A stretch of DNA of 43,230 nt from Streptomyces sp. TRM64462 (GTDB lineage: Bacteria > Actinomycetota > Actinomycetes > Streptomycetales > Streptomycetaceae), in assembly GCF_013362995.1 (NCBI RefSeq), contig NZ_JABWDV010000222.1, positions 1 through 43,230 on the forward strand. Direction: 5' to 3'. The translations under genes and the position numbers were made by a program. Shown here piece after piece: positions 18,619 to 27,140 of the stretch. Position 1 is the first letter of the stretch, and every line of letters begins with the position of its first letter. The notes under the pieces are model-generated. The model made no database searches. It worked only from the letters and a program-made list of their open reading frames with translations, and was not told where the DNA came from.

Positions 18619-21486
18619 TCAGTCGATGATCAGGCGGTCGCTGAGCAGCCGGTGGCCGCTGATCCGGTTCTGCGGCAGACCCGTGATGTGGACGGCGAGG
18701 TCCGGGAGCCTGCACAGCGGTGCCAGGCCGAGCCGGTCGCCCTCGAGGACCGGCTGCTCGACGTACAGCGACTGCAGCCTGGGGAGCCGGGCCAGCGCCT
18801 CCAGGCCGGCCGTCGACACCCGCACCGACGCCAGCGTCAGGCTCGTGAGGCCGCCCAGGCCCGGCGGGACCGCCACCGACGGCAGCGCCGTGCAGCGGTG
18901 GAGCTCCAGCACCTCAAGGCACGGGCAGGCCTCCAGGAAGCCGAGGCCCTCCAGGAACCGGTTGTTCTCGATGCGCACGCGGCGGGCCGCGTGCCCGTCC
19001 AGGGCGACGGCCAGCTCGTCGGCCGTGAAGTCGCCCGCCACGACGAGGTTGCCCGCGCCGGGCAGCCCGGGCAGCTCCGCCAGCTGGGCGCGGGTGGTCA
19101 GCCGCAGCGGCGTGTGCCGCAGGTCCAGGCGGTCGAGCACCTCGCGGGCGTACTCACGTGTCGGGTAACGGTCCCAGTCGGAGCTGAACAGCCAGGTCGG
19201 CGTCCCGCCGGTGGCGAAGCGGCGGGCGTACGGCACGGCCTCGCGGCCGCCGACCTCGTGGATCAGCGCCAGGGTCCGCTGCTGCCGGTCGAGCCGGTCG
19301 AGCCGGTCGTCCGGCTCCGGCAGCAGCGGCAGGACGTACGGGCCGAGCCGGGCCAGCTCCGACCGCCGGCCGGCGTTGCCGGGCGGCAGGAGGCCCCGTA
19401 CGGCGCCGCGCACTCTCGCGTCGGTCCGTTCGTCCAGCCAGGCCGCGTGCTGGGCGCACAGGGCCGCCAGGACGTACAGGGTCGTACGGCGGTCCGCGCG
19501 GGACGCGTCGCCCGCGTGCAGGAGCCCGTTCACCAGGACCGGGAGCTGGCGGCGCGCGCAGTGGCCGGCCGCCAGCAGCAGCACGTCGTGCCACTGCTGG
19601 TCGTGGGCGTGGCCGAGCATCTCCTTCACGTTGTCGTCCTCGACGAACTCCTTCGCGGCCAGGAAGTCCTGGAAGGTGCGGTGCGTGAACTGGAAGACGT
19701 CGTCCGAGCGCTCCTGGAGGAGGCCCGTGCGGTTGAGGAGGTGGGTGAGGATCAGCTCCGGGCCGCCCTGGTCGCGGACGCCGGGCATGCCGGGCAGGGC
19801 GCGGGTCAGCTGGTGGAGGGCCTGGTCGCGGGTGAATTCGGTCTGGCCGCCCCGTACCAGCCAGGCGGCGACGCGCTGGAGGAGCTGGTGGTGCTCCTCC
19901 ACGGACAGGGTCACGCCCTCCGGGGCGGACACGCTGCGCCGCTTGTCGCGGGTGCCCAGGAGCATCCGCAGGGCGGAGTCGTACAGGGCCCAGCGGCTCT
20001 CGGGCAGGAAGCCCTGGCGGAGGCGGTGCAGGGCGCATATGACGGCCGCCAGCAGGGGGGTGCGGGCCAGGTCCGCGAGCGTGGGGTTCCGTTCGAACTG
20101 CTGGACAAGGTCGCGCTCCAGGGCGTCCAGGTCCTCGCGAGGGTCCGCGTCCAGGCGGGCCGCGCGGTGCCAGGCGGCGACGAAGGCCCTGATGTCCGCG
20201 TCCCGCAGGGGCAGCAGGGTCAGCTCCTCGAAGCCGGCCGGCTCCAGCCACCCCGGTTCCACCGCCAGGGGCCGTACGGTCGCGAGGCAGCGGGTGTCCG
20301 GGAAGCGGTCCAGGAGGGCGCACAGCCACGTGTGGGCGGCCTCCCGGTCGTCCTGCGGCACCTCGTCCAGGCCGTCCACCAGAAGCAGCCCACGGCCCGC
20401 CTTGAGGACGCGGCCCGCCCAGCCGTCCGGGGGCGCGTCCACCGGCAGGCGGGCCACGCCCGGCAGGTCCGCCGGCGCGGGTAACGCCCCGCTACGCGCG
20501 CGGAGGGACCGCAGCGGCACCACGAACGGCACCAGGCCGTTCAGCTCGCCCAGCTCCGGGCCCAGCGTGCCCGCCGCCGCGTGCGCGGCCAGCCACCACA
20601 CCAGGGTCGTCTTCCCGGCCCCCGCGTCGCCGCGCAGCAGCACCCGCGGCCGGGAGCCCAGCAGGTCGTCGACCCGCTGCGGCGCCGGGTCCCCGGACGC
20701 CGCCTCCAGGGACAGGTACGCCGTGTCGAGGTCCCACTCCGCGTCGCGCCGGCCCAGGTCGTCCAGGCCGAAGATCCTCGTACGGCGGTACGCGGCGCCG
20801 AGCGCCTCCGCGTACTCCTCGGCGTACACCCGGTCCTCGGGGTGCGCGCCGGTGGTGCCGGTCAGGCGGTCGGGCAGCGGCAGCCGCGTGACCACCATGT
20901 ACGTCTGCCGGAACTTCGGGTTCTTGGCGAGGACGCCGAGCGGGACGCAGTGCACCCTGCGGTGGCCGCGCCCCGCCGGGACCTCCTTCACGATGCCGAT
21001 CAGCCCGTCCCCCGCGAAGACGGGCGCGCCGGACAGCCCGGCGAGCGGTGAGCGGCCGTCGGGGCGCTCGACGGCCGGAGGGCGGTCGAACTCGAAGACC
21101 ATGGTCCGCTGGATCAGCCCCGCCATGGGCAGCACGGTCCCGGTGTACTGGTCCAGATCGAGCTTGCCGCCGTGGTCGTACCGCTGGATCTGGGGGAAGC
21201 CGAGGATCTCGCAGTGCGGTACGGGGCGGTCGGTCGCCACGGTCCGCAGCAGCGATCCGAACCAGTCCTCCGGGCCGCGGGACACATGGAGGAGGGCGGC
21301 GTCCAGCCCGGGGTCGGACCAGACGGCGGTGCCCGCGAACAACCTGGTGTGGCCCGGGAACGCCACGTCGCAGACGCCTCTGCCGCCGAGGACGTGCTCC
21401 GCGGTCAGGACCAGGTCCGGTGTCAGAAGTACCCCGCTGCCCTGCCGCCGGTCACCGAGAACGGCGACGGCGCCCCGTGCGTTCAC
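18619..21486 (-). CDS. Trypsin-like protease-NACHT NTPase-leucine-rich-repeat protein (NLR-like, putative conflict/antiphage effector)
   Basis: 955 aa in three parts. (1) Residues 1-200 form a trypsin-like domain with an apparently intact triad: His31 in LVLTAEHVLG, Asp62 in DPGLDAALLHV and Ser152 in AGLSGAPVFAGDG. There is no signal peptide, so it is cytoplasmic. (2) A NACHT/STAND ATPase spans about 275-600, with Walker A GDAGAGKTT (286-293), Walker B LLLVDGLDEVP (368-377, the NACHT DGxDE form) and TVRP (the likely Arg sensor). FQFTHRTFQDFLAAKEFVED then marks the winged-helix/HETHS end. (3) From about 790 a degenerate leucine-rich repeat sensor runs to the C-terminus (CLEVLELHRC, LGGLTSLTLASVRVSTAGLE). 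The start GTG overlaps the trypco2 stop (GTGA), so the pair is translated together. The likely role is ligand-triggered protease activation in phage defence, by family analogy. Confidence 0.9.
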   Translation of the reverse strand: MNARGAVAVLGDRRQGSGVLLTPDLVLTAEHVLGGRGVCDVAFPGHTRLFAGTAVWSDPGLDAALLHVSRGPEDWFGSLLRTVATDRPVPHCEILGFPQIQRYDHGGKLDLDQYTGTVLPMAGLIQRTMVFEFDRPPAVERPDGRSPLAGLSGAPVFAGDGLIGIVKEVPAGRGHRRVHCVPLGVLAKNPKFRQTYMVVTRLPLPDRLTGTTGAHPEDRVYAEEYAEALGAAYRRTRIFGLDDLGRRDAEWDLDTAYLSLEAASGDPAPQRVDDLLGSRPRVLLRGDAGAGKTTLVWWLAAHAAAGTLGPELGELNGLVPFVVPLRSLRARSGALPAPADLPGVARLPVDAPPDGWAGRVLKAGRGLLLVDGLDEVPQDDREAAHTWLCALLDRFPDTRCLATVRPLAVEPGWLEPAGFEELTLLPLRDADIRAFVAAWHRAARLDADPREDLDALERDLVQQFERNPTLADLARTPLLAAVICALHRLRQGFLPESRWALYDSALRMLLGTRDKRRSVSAPEGVTLSVEEHHQLLQRVAAWLVRGGQTEFTRDQALHQLTRALPGMPGVRDQGGPELILTHLLNRTGLLQERSDDVFQFTHRTFQDFLAAKEFVEDDNVKEMLGHAHDQQWHDVLLLAAGHCARRQLPVLVNGLLHAGDASRADRRTTLYVLAALCAQHAAWLDERTDARVRGAVRGLLPPGNAGRRSELARLGPYVLPLLPEPDDRLDRLDRQQRTLALIHEVGGREAVPYARRFATGGTPTWLFSSDWDRYPTREYAREVLDRLDLRHTPLRLTTRAQLAELPGLPGAGNLVVAGDFTADELAVALDGHAARRVRIENNRFLEGLGFLEACPCLEVLELHRCTALPSVAVPPGLGGLTSLTLASVRVSTAGLEALARLPRLQSLYVEQPVLEGDRLGLAPLCRLPDLAVHITGLPQNRISGHRLLSDRLIID

Positions 21487-21815
21487 CGCGGCTCCAGCGA
21501 GCCGAAGTCACCCACGTCCACCCCGGTGTCCTCGTTCGCCACCTTCCACGGCTCACCCGTCCGCGCGTCCTGCGGCTTCAGCGTGAACGCCACGCGGTGG
21601 GTGCGCCCGGAGGTGCGGGTGCCGTCGGCGCCGGCCTCGACGACCCACGCCTTGACCTTCGTACCGCCCTTGAGCTCCTTCCGGAGTTCGATCGTGAACT
21701 CCATCTGGATCTCGCCCATCTCGAAGGCGACCGGGTGTCCGGTGGCCCGTCGCGCGGCGTCGATGAGCTGGTCGCGTACGGAGGCGATGGCGTCGGCGAG
21801 TTCGATGTCCGTCAT
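21483..21815 (-). CDS. Trypsin-co-occurring domain 2 (trypco2) protein
   Basis: A 110-aa single-domain protein: MTDIELADAIASVRDQLIDA, HPVAFEMGEIQMEFTIELRKE and GTKVKAWVVEAGAD, with the end VAFTLKPQDA. The N-terminal helix followed by a beta-hairpin with alternating hydrophobics and the EMGEIQMEFTIEL strand match the trypco2 family. That family was named because it sits beside trypsin-like domains in NTPase-based bacterial conflict systems. It directly precedes and overlaps the trypsin-NACHT-LRR gene, exactly that context, so it probably regulates or is a partner of the protease. Its start codon lies inside the 3' arm of a long inverted repeat. The biochemical role of trypco2 is unknown to me. 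Confidence 0.85.
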   Translation of the reverse strand: MTDIELADAIASVRDQLIDAARRATGHPVAFEMGEIQMEFTIELRKELKGGTKVKAWVVEAGADGTRTSGRTHRVAFTLKPQDARTGEPWKVANEDTGVDVGDFGSLEPR

Positions 21816-21853
21816 GGCCCGGACCCGTACCCCGTACGGTCCGGGCCATGACG
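21810..21853 (-). promoter_or_regulatory. 20-bp-arm inverted repeat burying the trypco2 start codon
   Basis: Arms at 21810-21830 and 21834-21853 are complementary over 20 bp with one extra base in the left arm and a 3-nt centre. In the minus-strand RNA this forms a long hairpin between the stop of the penicillin-binding protein gene (21859) and trypco2, with the trypco2 ATG (21815-21813) in the 3' arm. It may end the upstream transcript, block trypco2 translation in read-through RNA, or be an operator. No U-run follows. Confidence 0.8.
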
Positions 21854-21858
21854 CGGCT

Positions 21859-23526
21859 TCAGCAGATCAACTCGGGCTTCCGCCAAGCGCATTCGGCGGC
21901 GGCCGCCGGCTCTTCCGCGGTCCGCCGGGAGCGCGGCTCGGGTGCCTGCTCGGGTGCCTGCTCGGGCGTCTCGCCCTTCGCCGTGTCCGAGGACGCGAGG
22001 GTCACCACGACCGCGTCCTCGACGCTCTTCACCGACGGCGCCAGGTAGTTGTTCAGGACGACGCTGAAGGCCAGCTCCCGCCCCGCCCTGTCCGTGACGT
22101 ACCCGGACAGCGCCGACGCCGCCGTCAACGACCCCGTCTTGGCACGGGCGTTGAGCGCCGCCGGCGTGTCGCACATGCGGCTGCGCAGCGTGCCGCCGAC
22201 CGGCCGGTCCGGGGCACAGGCGACGGGCAGGGAGGCGTACCAGTCGGCGTACCAGGGCGCGTCCCGCACGGCGACGAGGAGCCGTGTGAGCTGGGCGGCC
22301 GGGAACAGGTTCATCCGGGACAGGCCCGAGCCGTCGGCCTGGCGGAGCTGCCCGGTGTCGACGCCCTGCTCCTTCAGGTACGCCTCGATGGCGGCGAGCC
22401 CCGCGTCCCAGGTGCCGCTGCCGGAGACCTTGTGGCCGATGGCCTTGGTGAGCGTCTCGGCGTGCATGTTGTTGGACAGCTTCATGAACGGCAGCATCAG
22501 CTCCTTCAACGGCATGGAGCTGTGCCTGGCGAGGAGCCGGGCGCCGGCCGGGGTCTTCACGCCGAGGCGCGCCGGCCGCTCGACGCGTACGCCGTGGGCG
22601 GCGAGGGCGTCCGCGAAGACGGCTGCGGCGTAGCCGGTCGGCTCGTCGACGGTGATCCACTCCTTCGTGGGCGACGCCTGGAGGGGGATCTCGCCGGTGA
22701 TCACGATGGTGTTCGTGCCGTGGGCGCGCTCGATCGCGAGCGTGTCGGGCCGGCCGGCGGGGACGGTGGTGGCGCGGTTCTCGATCCGTACGTAGTCGGT
22801 CTTCGGCGTCAGCGCGACGCGCGGCCGGGCGCCCGCGGACGGGCCCGTCGACGCCTGGACGACGACCGTGCCGGAGTCGTAGTCGGTGTCCGGGGCGACG
22901 GTGAGCGGCGAGATCTGCGCCGAGTAGTACGAGGACTCGTCGTCGGCGGCCCAGGAGCGGCCGAGCCGCCGCGTGTCGAACAGGGTGTCGTCCGCGAGTA
23001 CGCGGCCGGTGACCCGCCGGATGCCGGACGCGGCGACCCGTGCGGCGAGCCGGTCGTAGTCGGCGGCGAGCGTGGTCGGGTCGCCGCCGCCCCGCAGGTG
23101 CAGGTCGCCGCGGAGGGTGCCGCCGCGCTGCCGGCCGGTGGCCAGTACGTCCGTACGGAAGCGGTGGTCCGGGCCCAGCAGGGCCATGGCGGCGGCGGAT
23201 GTCGCGAGCTTGGTGTTGGAGGCGGGGAGGAGGCGGTCGGTGCCGTCCCGCTGGTACAGCGTCTCGCCGGTCGCCGCGTCCGCGACGACCACGCTGACGG
23301 CGCCGCCGTCGAGGCGCGGGTCGGTGAGGATCCGGTCGATGGCGCCCTTGAGGCCGGTGTCGGAGGGGCCCGCGTCGGCGGGCGGCGCGCCGGTGGTCAG
23401 GGCGAGGGTGGCCCAGGCCAGCGCGGCGGCGAGGCCGAGGGCCGCGGGACGGCGAAGGGGGCGGCGGGCTGCCGTTAACGGCCGCGGCCGGATCTTCGCG
23501 GTGCTCTTCCGTGTCAGGAGGCTCAT
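21859..23526 (-). CDS. D-alanyl-D-alanine carboxypeptidase/endopeptidase, class C PBP (PBP4/DacB family)
   Basis: A 555-aa exported S13-family enzyme that trims or cleaves peptidoglycan peptides. A basic N-terminus and hydrophobic segment (about 28-45) form a signal peptide or anchor. The three active-site motifs are all present: SNTK (Ser103, Lys106), SNN (351-353) and KTG (463-465), with the large insertion between the first two that defines PBP4. DGSGLSRMN and RAKTGSLTAASALSGYV are typical. The C-terminal ~40 residues are an unusual tail with an EQAPEQAPE repeat and two Cys. ATG 23526 is the first plausible start. The gene is divergent from the M23 peptidase across ~420 bp. Confidence 0.94.
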   Translation of the reverse strand: MSLLTRKSTAKIRPRPLTAARRPLRRPAALGLAAALAWATLALTTGAPPADAGPSDTGLKGAIDRILTDPRLDGGAVSVVVADAATGETLYQRDGTDRLLPASNTKLATSAAAMALLGPDHRFRTDVLATGRQRGGTLRGDLHLRGGGDPTTLAADYDRLAARVAASGIRRVTGRVLADDTLFDTRRLGRSWAADDESSYYSAQISPLTVAPDTDYDSGTVVVQASTGPSAGARPRVALTPKTDYVRIENRATTVPAGRPDTLAIERAHGTNTIVITGEIPLQASPTKEWITVDEPTGYAAAVFADALAAHGVRVERPARLGVKTPAGARLLARHSSMPLKELMLPFMKLSNNMHAETLTKAIGHKVSGSGTWDAGLAAIEAYLKEQGVDTGQLRQADGSGLSRMNLFPAAQLTRLLVAVRDAPWYADWYASLPVACAPDRPVGGTLRSRMCDTPAALNARAKTGSLTAASALSGYVTDRAGRELAFSVVLNNYLAPSVKSVEDAVVVTLASSDTAKGETPEQAPEQAPEPRSRRTAEEPAAAAECAWRKPELIC

Positions 23527-23948
23527 GGGACAGGAGCATCCCGGAGCGGACGGAGATCAGGAAGGAGGCGTTGCGTGACAAGCCGCACAGGGCATTTCGG
23601 ACGTACTAGGGGGAATAGTGAAGCCGCACCGGGGCCGGGCCGCCCCGGTCGGCCGCCCGCGCGCCCTGCAGGGGCGCCGGGCCCGGGGTGCCGCACTCCG
23701 GTGGCCGGCGAGGTCCGTACGCCTTCGGCGCGGGGCCCGGGTGCCCGTTTTGTCAGCATATCCATGGTGTCGCACGGGTCCGGGCGGCTGCGTCAAGCGT
23801 GTGCGTCACAGGGGCGGGGCTACGACCGAACGTCGTAGACGGGGTGTTTGGGGCATCGCGGGATGACCCGGTACCAAGGATGACCAGATGCCCGGCGCGC
23901 CGCTCGCGTCGGGTCCCTTGTTGTCCGGAGCCCGGAGGTTTCCCCCGT
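23527..23948. promoter_or_regulatory. 422-bp divergent intergenic region with hairpins
   Basis: Lies between the PBP and M23 genes. It contains TACTAG near 23603 (possible -10), a hairpin ACCGGGG/CCCCGGT at 23628-23649 and a perfect CTACGAC/GTCGTAG hairpin at 23820-23838. A long structured 5' leader for the M23 gene is likely. I looked for the conserved c-di-AMP (ydaO) riboswitch core and did not find it. Confidence 0.45.
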
Positions 23949-24713
23949 ATGTCGCAGCGCGCCAAGCATTCCCCCCGTACCGCCGTCGTCGCCCTCGCCG
24001 TCGTCGGCATGGGAGCCGCGTCGGTGCTCGGGGCCGGTGCGTCGGCCGTCGCCGCCGGGTCCGAGGCCAAGGCGGCCCAGGCGGCGCAGGCCGCCCCGCT
24101 CGCCGTGAACACCGCCACCGCCGTCGCCGCGCAGGCCGAGGCGCAGGCCAAGGTCGCCGAGGTGCAGGCCGCGCAGGCCAAGGCCGCTGCCGCCAAGGCG
24201 AAGGCCGCCGCAGCGGCGAAGACGAAGGCCGCCGCGGTCAAGGCCGCCGCCGCGAAGGCGAAGGCCGCGAAGGCAGCCGCCGCCGCCAAGGCCGTCGACT
24301 GGGTCAAGCCCGTCGCCGGCTACACGCTGACCGCCGGCTACAACCAGGGCGGCGCCATGTGGACGAACAAGCACTCCGGCCAGGACTTCGCCGTGCCGAT
24401 CGGCACCCCGGTCAAGGCCGTGCACTCCGGCACCGTCGTCAAGGCCGGCCCGAACGGCGGCGGCGACGGCCCCGCCTACGGCAACGCCATCGTGATCAAG
24501 CACGCCAACGGCACGTACTCGCAGTACGCCCATCTGTCGAAGATCAACGTCAAGATCGGCTCGAAGGTGAAGACCGGCCAGGTCATCGCCCGCTCCGGCA
24601 ACACCGGCAACTCGTCCGGGCCGCACCTGCACTTCGAGATCCGTACGACCCCGAACTACGGCTCCTCGCTGAACCCGGCGAAGTTCCTGCTGAACGAGGG
24701 CGTCCGCATCTGA
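23949..24713 (+). CDS. Secreted M23-family peptidase (LytM-type)
   Basis: 254 aa. A basic start and hydrophobic stretch (11-36) look like a signal peptide. Residues ~38-115 are an Ala/Lys-rich run (AKAAAAKAKAAAAAK), a predicted helix or coiled coil that may bind wall polymers. The M23 domain follows: TAGYNQGGAMWTNKHSGQDF gives the zinc ligands H142 and D146, YSQYAHLSKINVK gives H195 and GPHLHFEIR gives the HxH pair (226, 228). ATG 23949 is selected because CGGAGG lies about ten bases upstream and the export signal begins there; the frame is open from 23688, but that part is not protein-like. It probably cleaves peptidoglycan cross-bridges. Confidence 0.93.
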   Translation: MSQRAKHSPRTAVVALAVVGMGAASVLGAGASAVAAGSEAKAAQAAQAAPLAVNTATAVAAQAEAQAKVAEVQAAQAKAAAAKAKAAAAAKTKAAAVKAAAAKAKAAKAAAAAKAVDWVKPVAGYTLTAGYNQGGAMWTNKHSGQDFAVPIGTPVKAVHSGTVVKAGPNGGGDGPAYGNAIVIKHANGTYSQYAHLSKINVKIGSKVKTGQVIARSGNTGNSSGPHLHFEIRTTPNYGSSLNPAKFLLNEGVRI

Positions 24714-24803
24714 GCCCGCTGAGCCCGCTGGGCCCGCTGAGCCCGCTGGGCCCGCGGAGCCCGCTGAGCCTGACGGCCGGCCGGCGGGCCGGCGCGCCGC
24801 CGG
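24714..24803. repeat. AGCCCGCTG-type tandem repeat and hairpin between convergent genes
   Basis: Seven or so imperfect 9-bp units (AGCCCGCTG/GGCCCGCTG) at 24714-24768 lead into a GCCGGCC-GGCG-GGCCGGC hairpin at 24776-24793. Placed between the convergent M23 and cseC stops, the hairpin may act as a bidirectional terminator. No T-run. Confidence 0.6.
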
Positions 24804-26150
24804 TCAGTCCTGGCCGTTCCCGTCCGGGAACGTGAGGATCGGGAAGCTCCCCGTGTTCGTCGGGGCGTGCTCCGGCAGCCACAGCACCGCGATGGCGCCG
24901 GACGCGCCCCCCGCGCCCCCGGCCTCCGGGGCGGTGCCCTCCGGGGCGGCGTTGCGGAACGTGAGGCGGGCGCCCAGCACCCGCGCCTGGCCCGCCGCGA
25001 TGGTGAGGCCCAGGCCGTGGCCCGCGCCCGCGCGGTCACTCGCACCCGTACGGAACCGGCTCGGCCCCTCGCGCAGCAGCGCCTCCGGGAACCCGGGCCC
25101 GTGGTCCCGCACCCGCAGCACGCGGCCCTCGACGGTGACCTCCACCGGCGCCTTGCCGTACCGGGCGGCGTTCGTGAGCAGGTTGCCCAGGATGCGCTCA
25201 AGGCGCCGCGGGTCGGTGTTCACCCACGACTCGTGCACCACCCGCACCACCGCGTCCGGGTTCAGCACCGCGACCCGGCGGCTGACGAACTCGCCGAGCG
25301 CGATCTCCTGGAGCTCGGCCCGCTCCGACGCGCTGTCGAGCCGCGCCACCTCCAGCACGTCCTCGACCAGCGTCCGCATGGCCCGCGCCCTGTCCCGTAC
25401 CAGCTCGGTCGGGCGGCCGGGCGGCAGCAGCTCGGCGGCCGTGAGCAGCCCCGTGACCGGGGTGCGCAGCTCGTGCGCGATGTCGGCGGTGACCCGGCGC
25501 TCCGCCTCGATCCGCTCGTTCAGCGCGTCGGTCAGCGCGTCCACGGCCCGCGCCAGCTCGTCCGTCTCGTCCCGTACGACCCCGCCGATGGCCTCCCGGA
25601 CCCGTACGTCCGTGTTGCCCTGCGCGACCTTGCCGGCCGCGGTGGCCGCCTTGCGCAGCCGGCGCGAGAGCTGGCCGCCGATCAGCACGCCCAGGGCGCT
25701 GCCGCCGAAGACGACCGAGACCGAGCCGACGATCAGCGCCTCGTCCAGCTTCTTCATGATCGTCGCGCTGCGGTCGGGGTACCGGCTGTGCAGCGACAGC
25801 ACGTCCCCGTTGCCGAGCGGCACGGCCGCCCACACGTCCGGCACGCCGTCGCCGTGCTCCTGCACGTAGGTGCCGCGGTGCTTGTCCCGCACCAGGCGGT
25901 CGAGCTCCTTGGGGAGGGCGGGGTCGTTCAGCTTCGTACCGAACTTCGGTTCCTTGGGCTTCGACGACTCGTACATGCGCTGCGCGAACTTCAGCCGCTC
26001 CAGCTGGACGTCGCGCGCGTTGTCCAGCATCGAGTTGCGGGCGGCGTTGTGGACGACCAGGCTGAGCGTCACCGCGACCAGGGCGCCCACGGCGGCGATG
26101 GCGATGGCGATCTTCCATCGCACACCGGTGCGCAAGGTGGGCGGCTTCAT
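24804..26150 (-). CDS. cseC: CseC, envelope-stress sensor histidine kinase
   Basis: A 448-aa kinase of the SigE-CseABC envelope-stress pathway, which activates CseB when the cell wall is damaged. Two membrane helices (about 13-33 and 168-188) flank an extracytoplasmic sensor segment of ~130 residues. HAMP-like sequence (RRLRKAATAAGKVAQGNTDV) leads to the H box DIAHELRTPVTG, N box ILGNLLTNAARYG and G boxes DHGPGFP and GHGLGLTIA. Start ATG 26150. The first eleven codons (MKPPTLRTGVR) are duplicated 156 bp upstream, and the gene is separated from cseB by 216 bp, longer than the tight spacing expected of this operon. Confidence 0.95.
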   Translation of the reverse strand: MKPPTLRTGVRWKIAIAIAAVGALVAVTLSLVVHNAARNSMLDNARDVQLERLKFAQRMYESSKPKEPKFGTKLNDPALPKELDRLVRDKHRGTYVQEHGDGVPDVWAAVPLGNGDVLSLHSRYPDRSATIMKKLDEALIVGSVSVVFGGSALGVLIGGQLSRRLRKAATAAGKVAQGNTDVRVREAIGGVVRDETDELARAVDALTDALNERIEAERRVTADIAHELRTPVTGLLTAAELLPPGRPTELVRDRARAMRTLVEDVLEVARLDSASERAELQEIALGEFVSRRVAVLNPDAVVRVVHESWVNTDPRRLERILGNLLTNAARYGKAPVEVTVEGRVLRVRDHGPGFPEALLREGPSRFRTGASDRAGAGHGLGLTIAAGQARVLGARLTFRNAAPEGTAPEAGGAGGASGAIAVLWLPEHAPTNTGSFPILTFPDGNGQD

Positions 26151-26325
26151 CGGGGCGCTGTCCTGTTCTGTTCCGTGGGTGTGCTGCGGGCTGGGCGTGC
26201 GGGCCGGGGTTCTACAGGGCGGCTCCGGAGTGCTGCCGGGGGTGCGGGGGTTGTCCCCCGGGAGATGCAGTCATCGCACGCCGGTGCGCAGGGTGGGCGG
26301 CTTCATGGGGGCGCTGTCCTGTTCT
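26116..26325. repeat. 54-bp direct duplication around the cseC start
   Basis: Copy A (26116-26169, containing the cseC start) and copy B (26272-26325) match at 51 of 54 positions, offset 156 bp. Read on the minus strand, copy B gives ATG plus ten codons identical in protein to the CseC N-terminus and then TGA (ORF 26306 down to 26271). The 102 bp between them include a CCGGGGG/CCCCCGG potential hairpin. Confidence 0.9.
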
Positions 26326-26366
26326 CCGTGTCGGTCTGTACGCGTGCCTGTGGGCGGCCGGCGCCG

Positions 26367-27080
<714 letters not shown>

Positions 27081-27140
27081 CCCGCGTTCCTCGTTCCTCC
27101 CGCGCTCCCGCGCCGCCCTCAGCTGTCAGTTTGTGACGTG

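Noticed and set aside
18595..18620. Direct repeat GCGTGGCCGGCCGAC as an attachment site flanking the NACHT module
   Set aside because: The two copies are adjacent to each other at one side only; no matching copy is seen beyond 21.8 kb and no integrase is present.
23590..23948. c-di-AMP (ydaO) riboswitch before the M23 peptidase
   Set aside because: The conserved GGGGTGAATCC and CAGCTAACC-type cores could not be found by eye.
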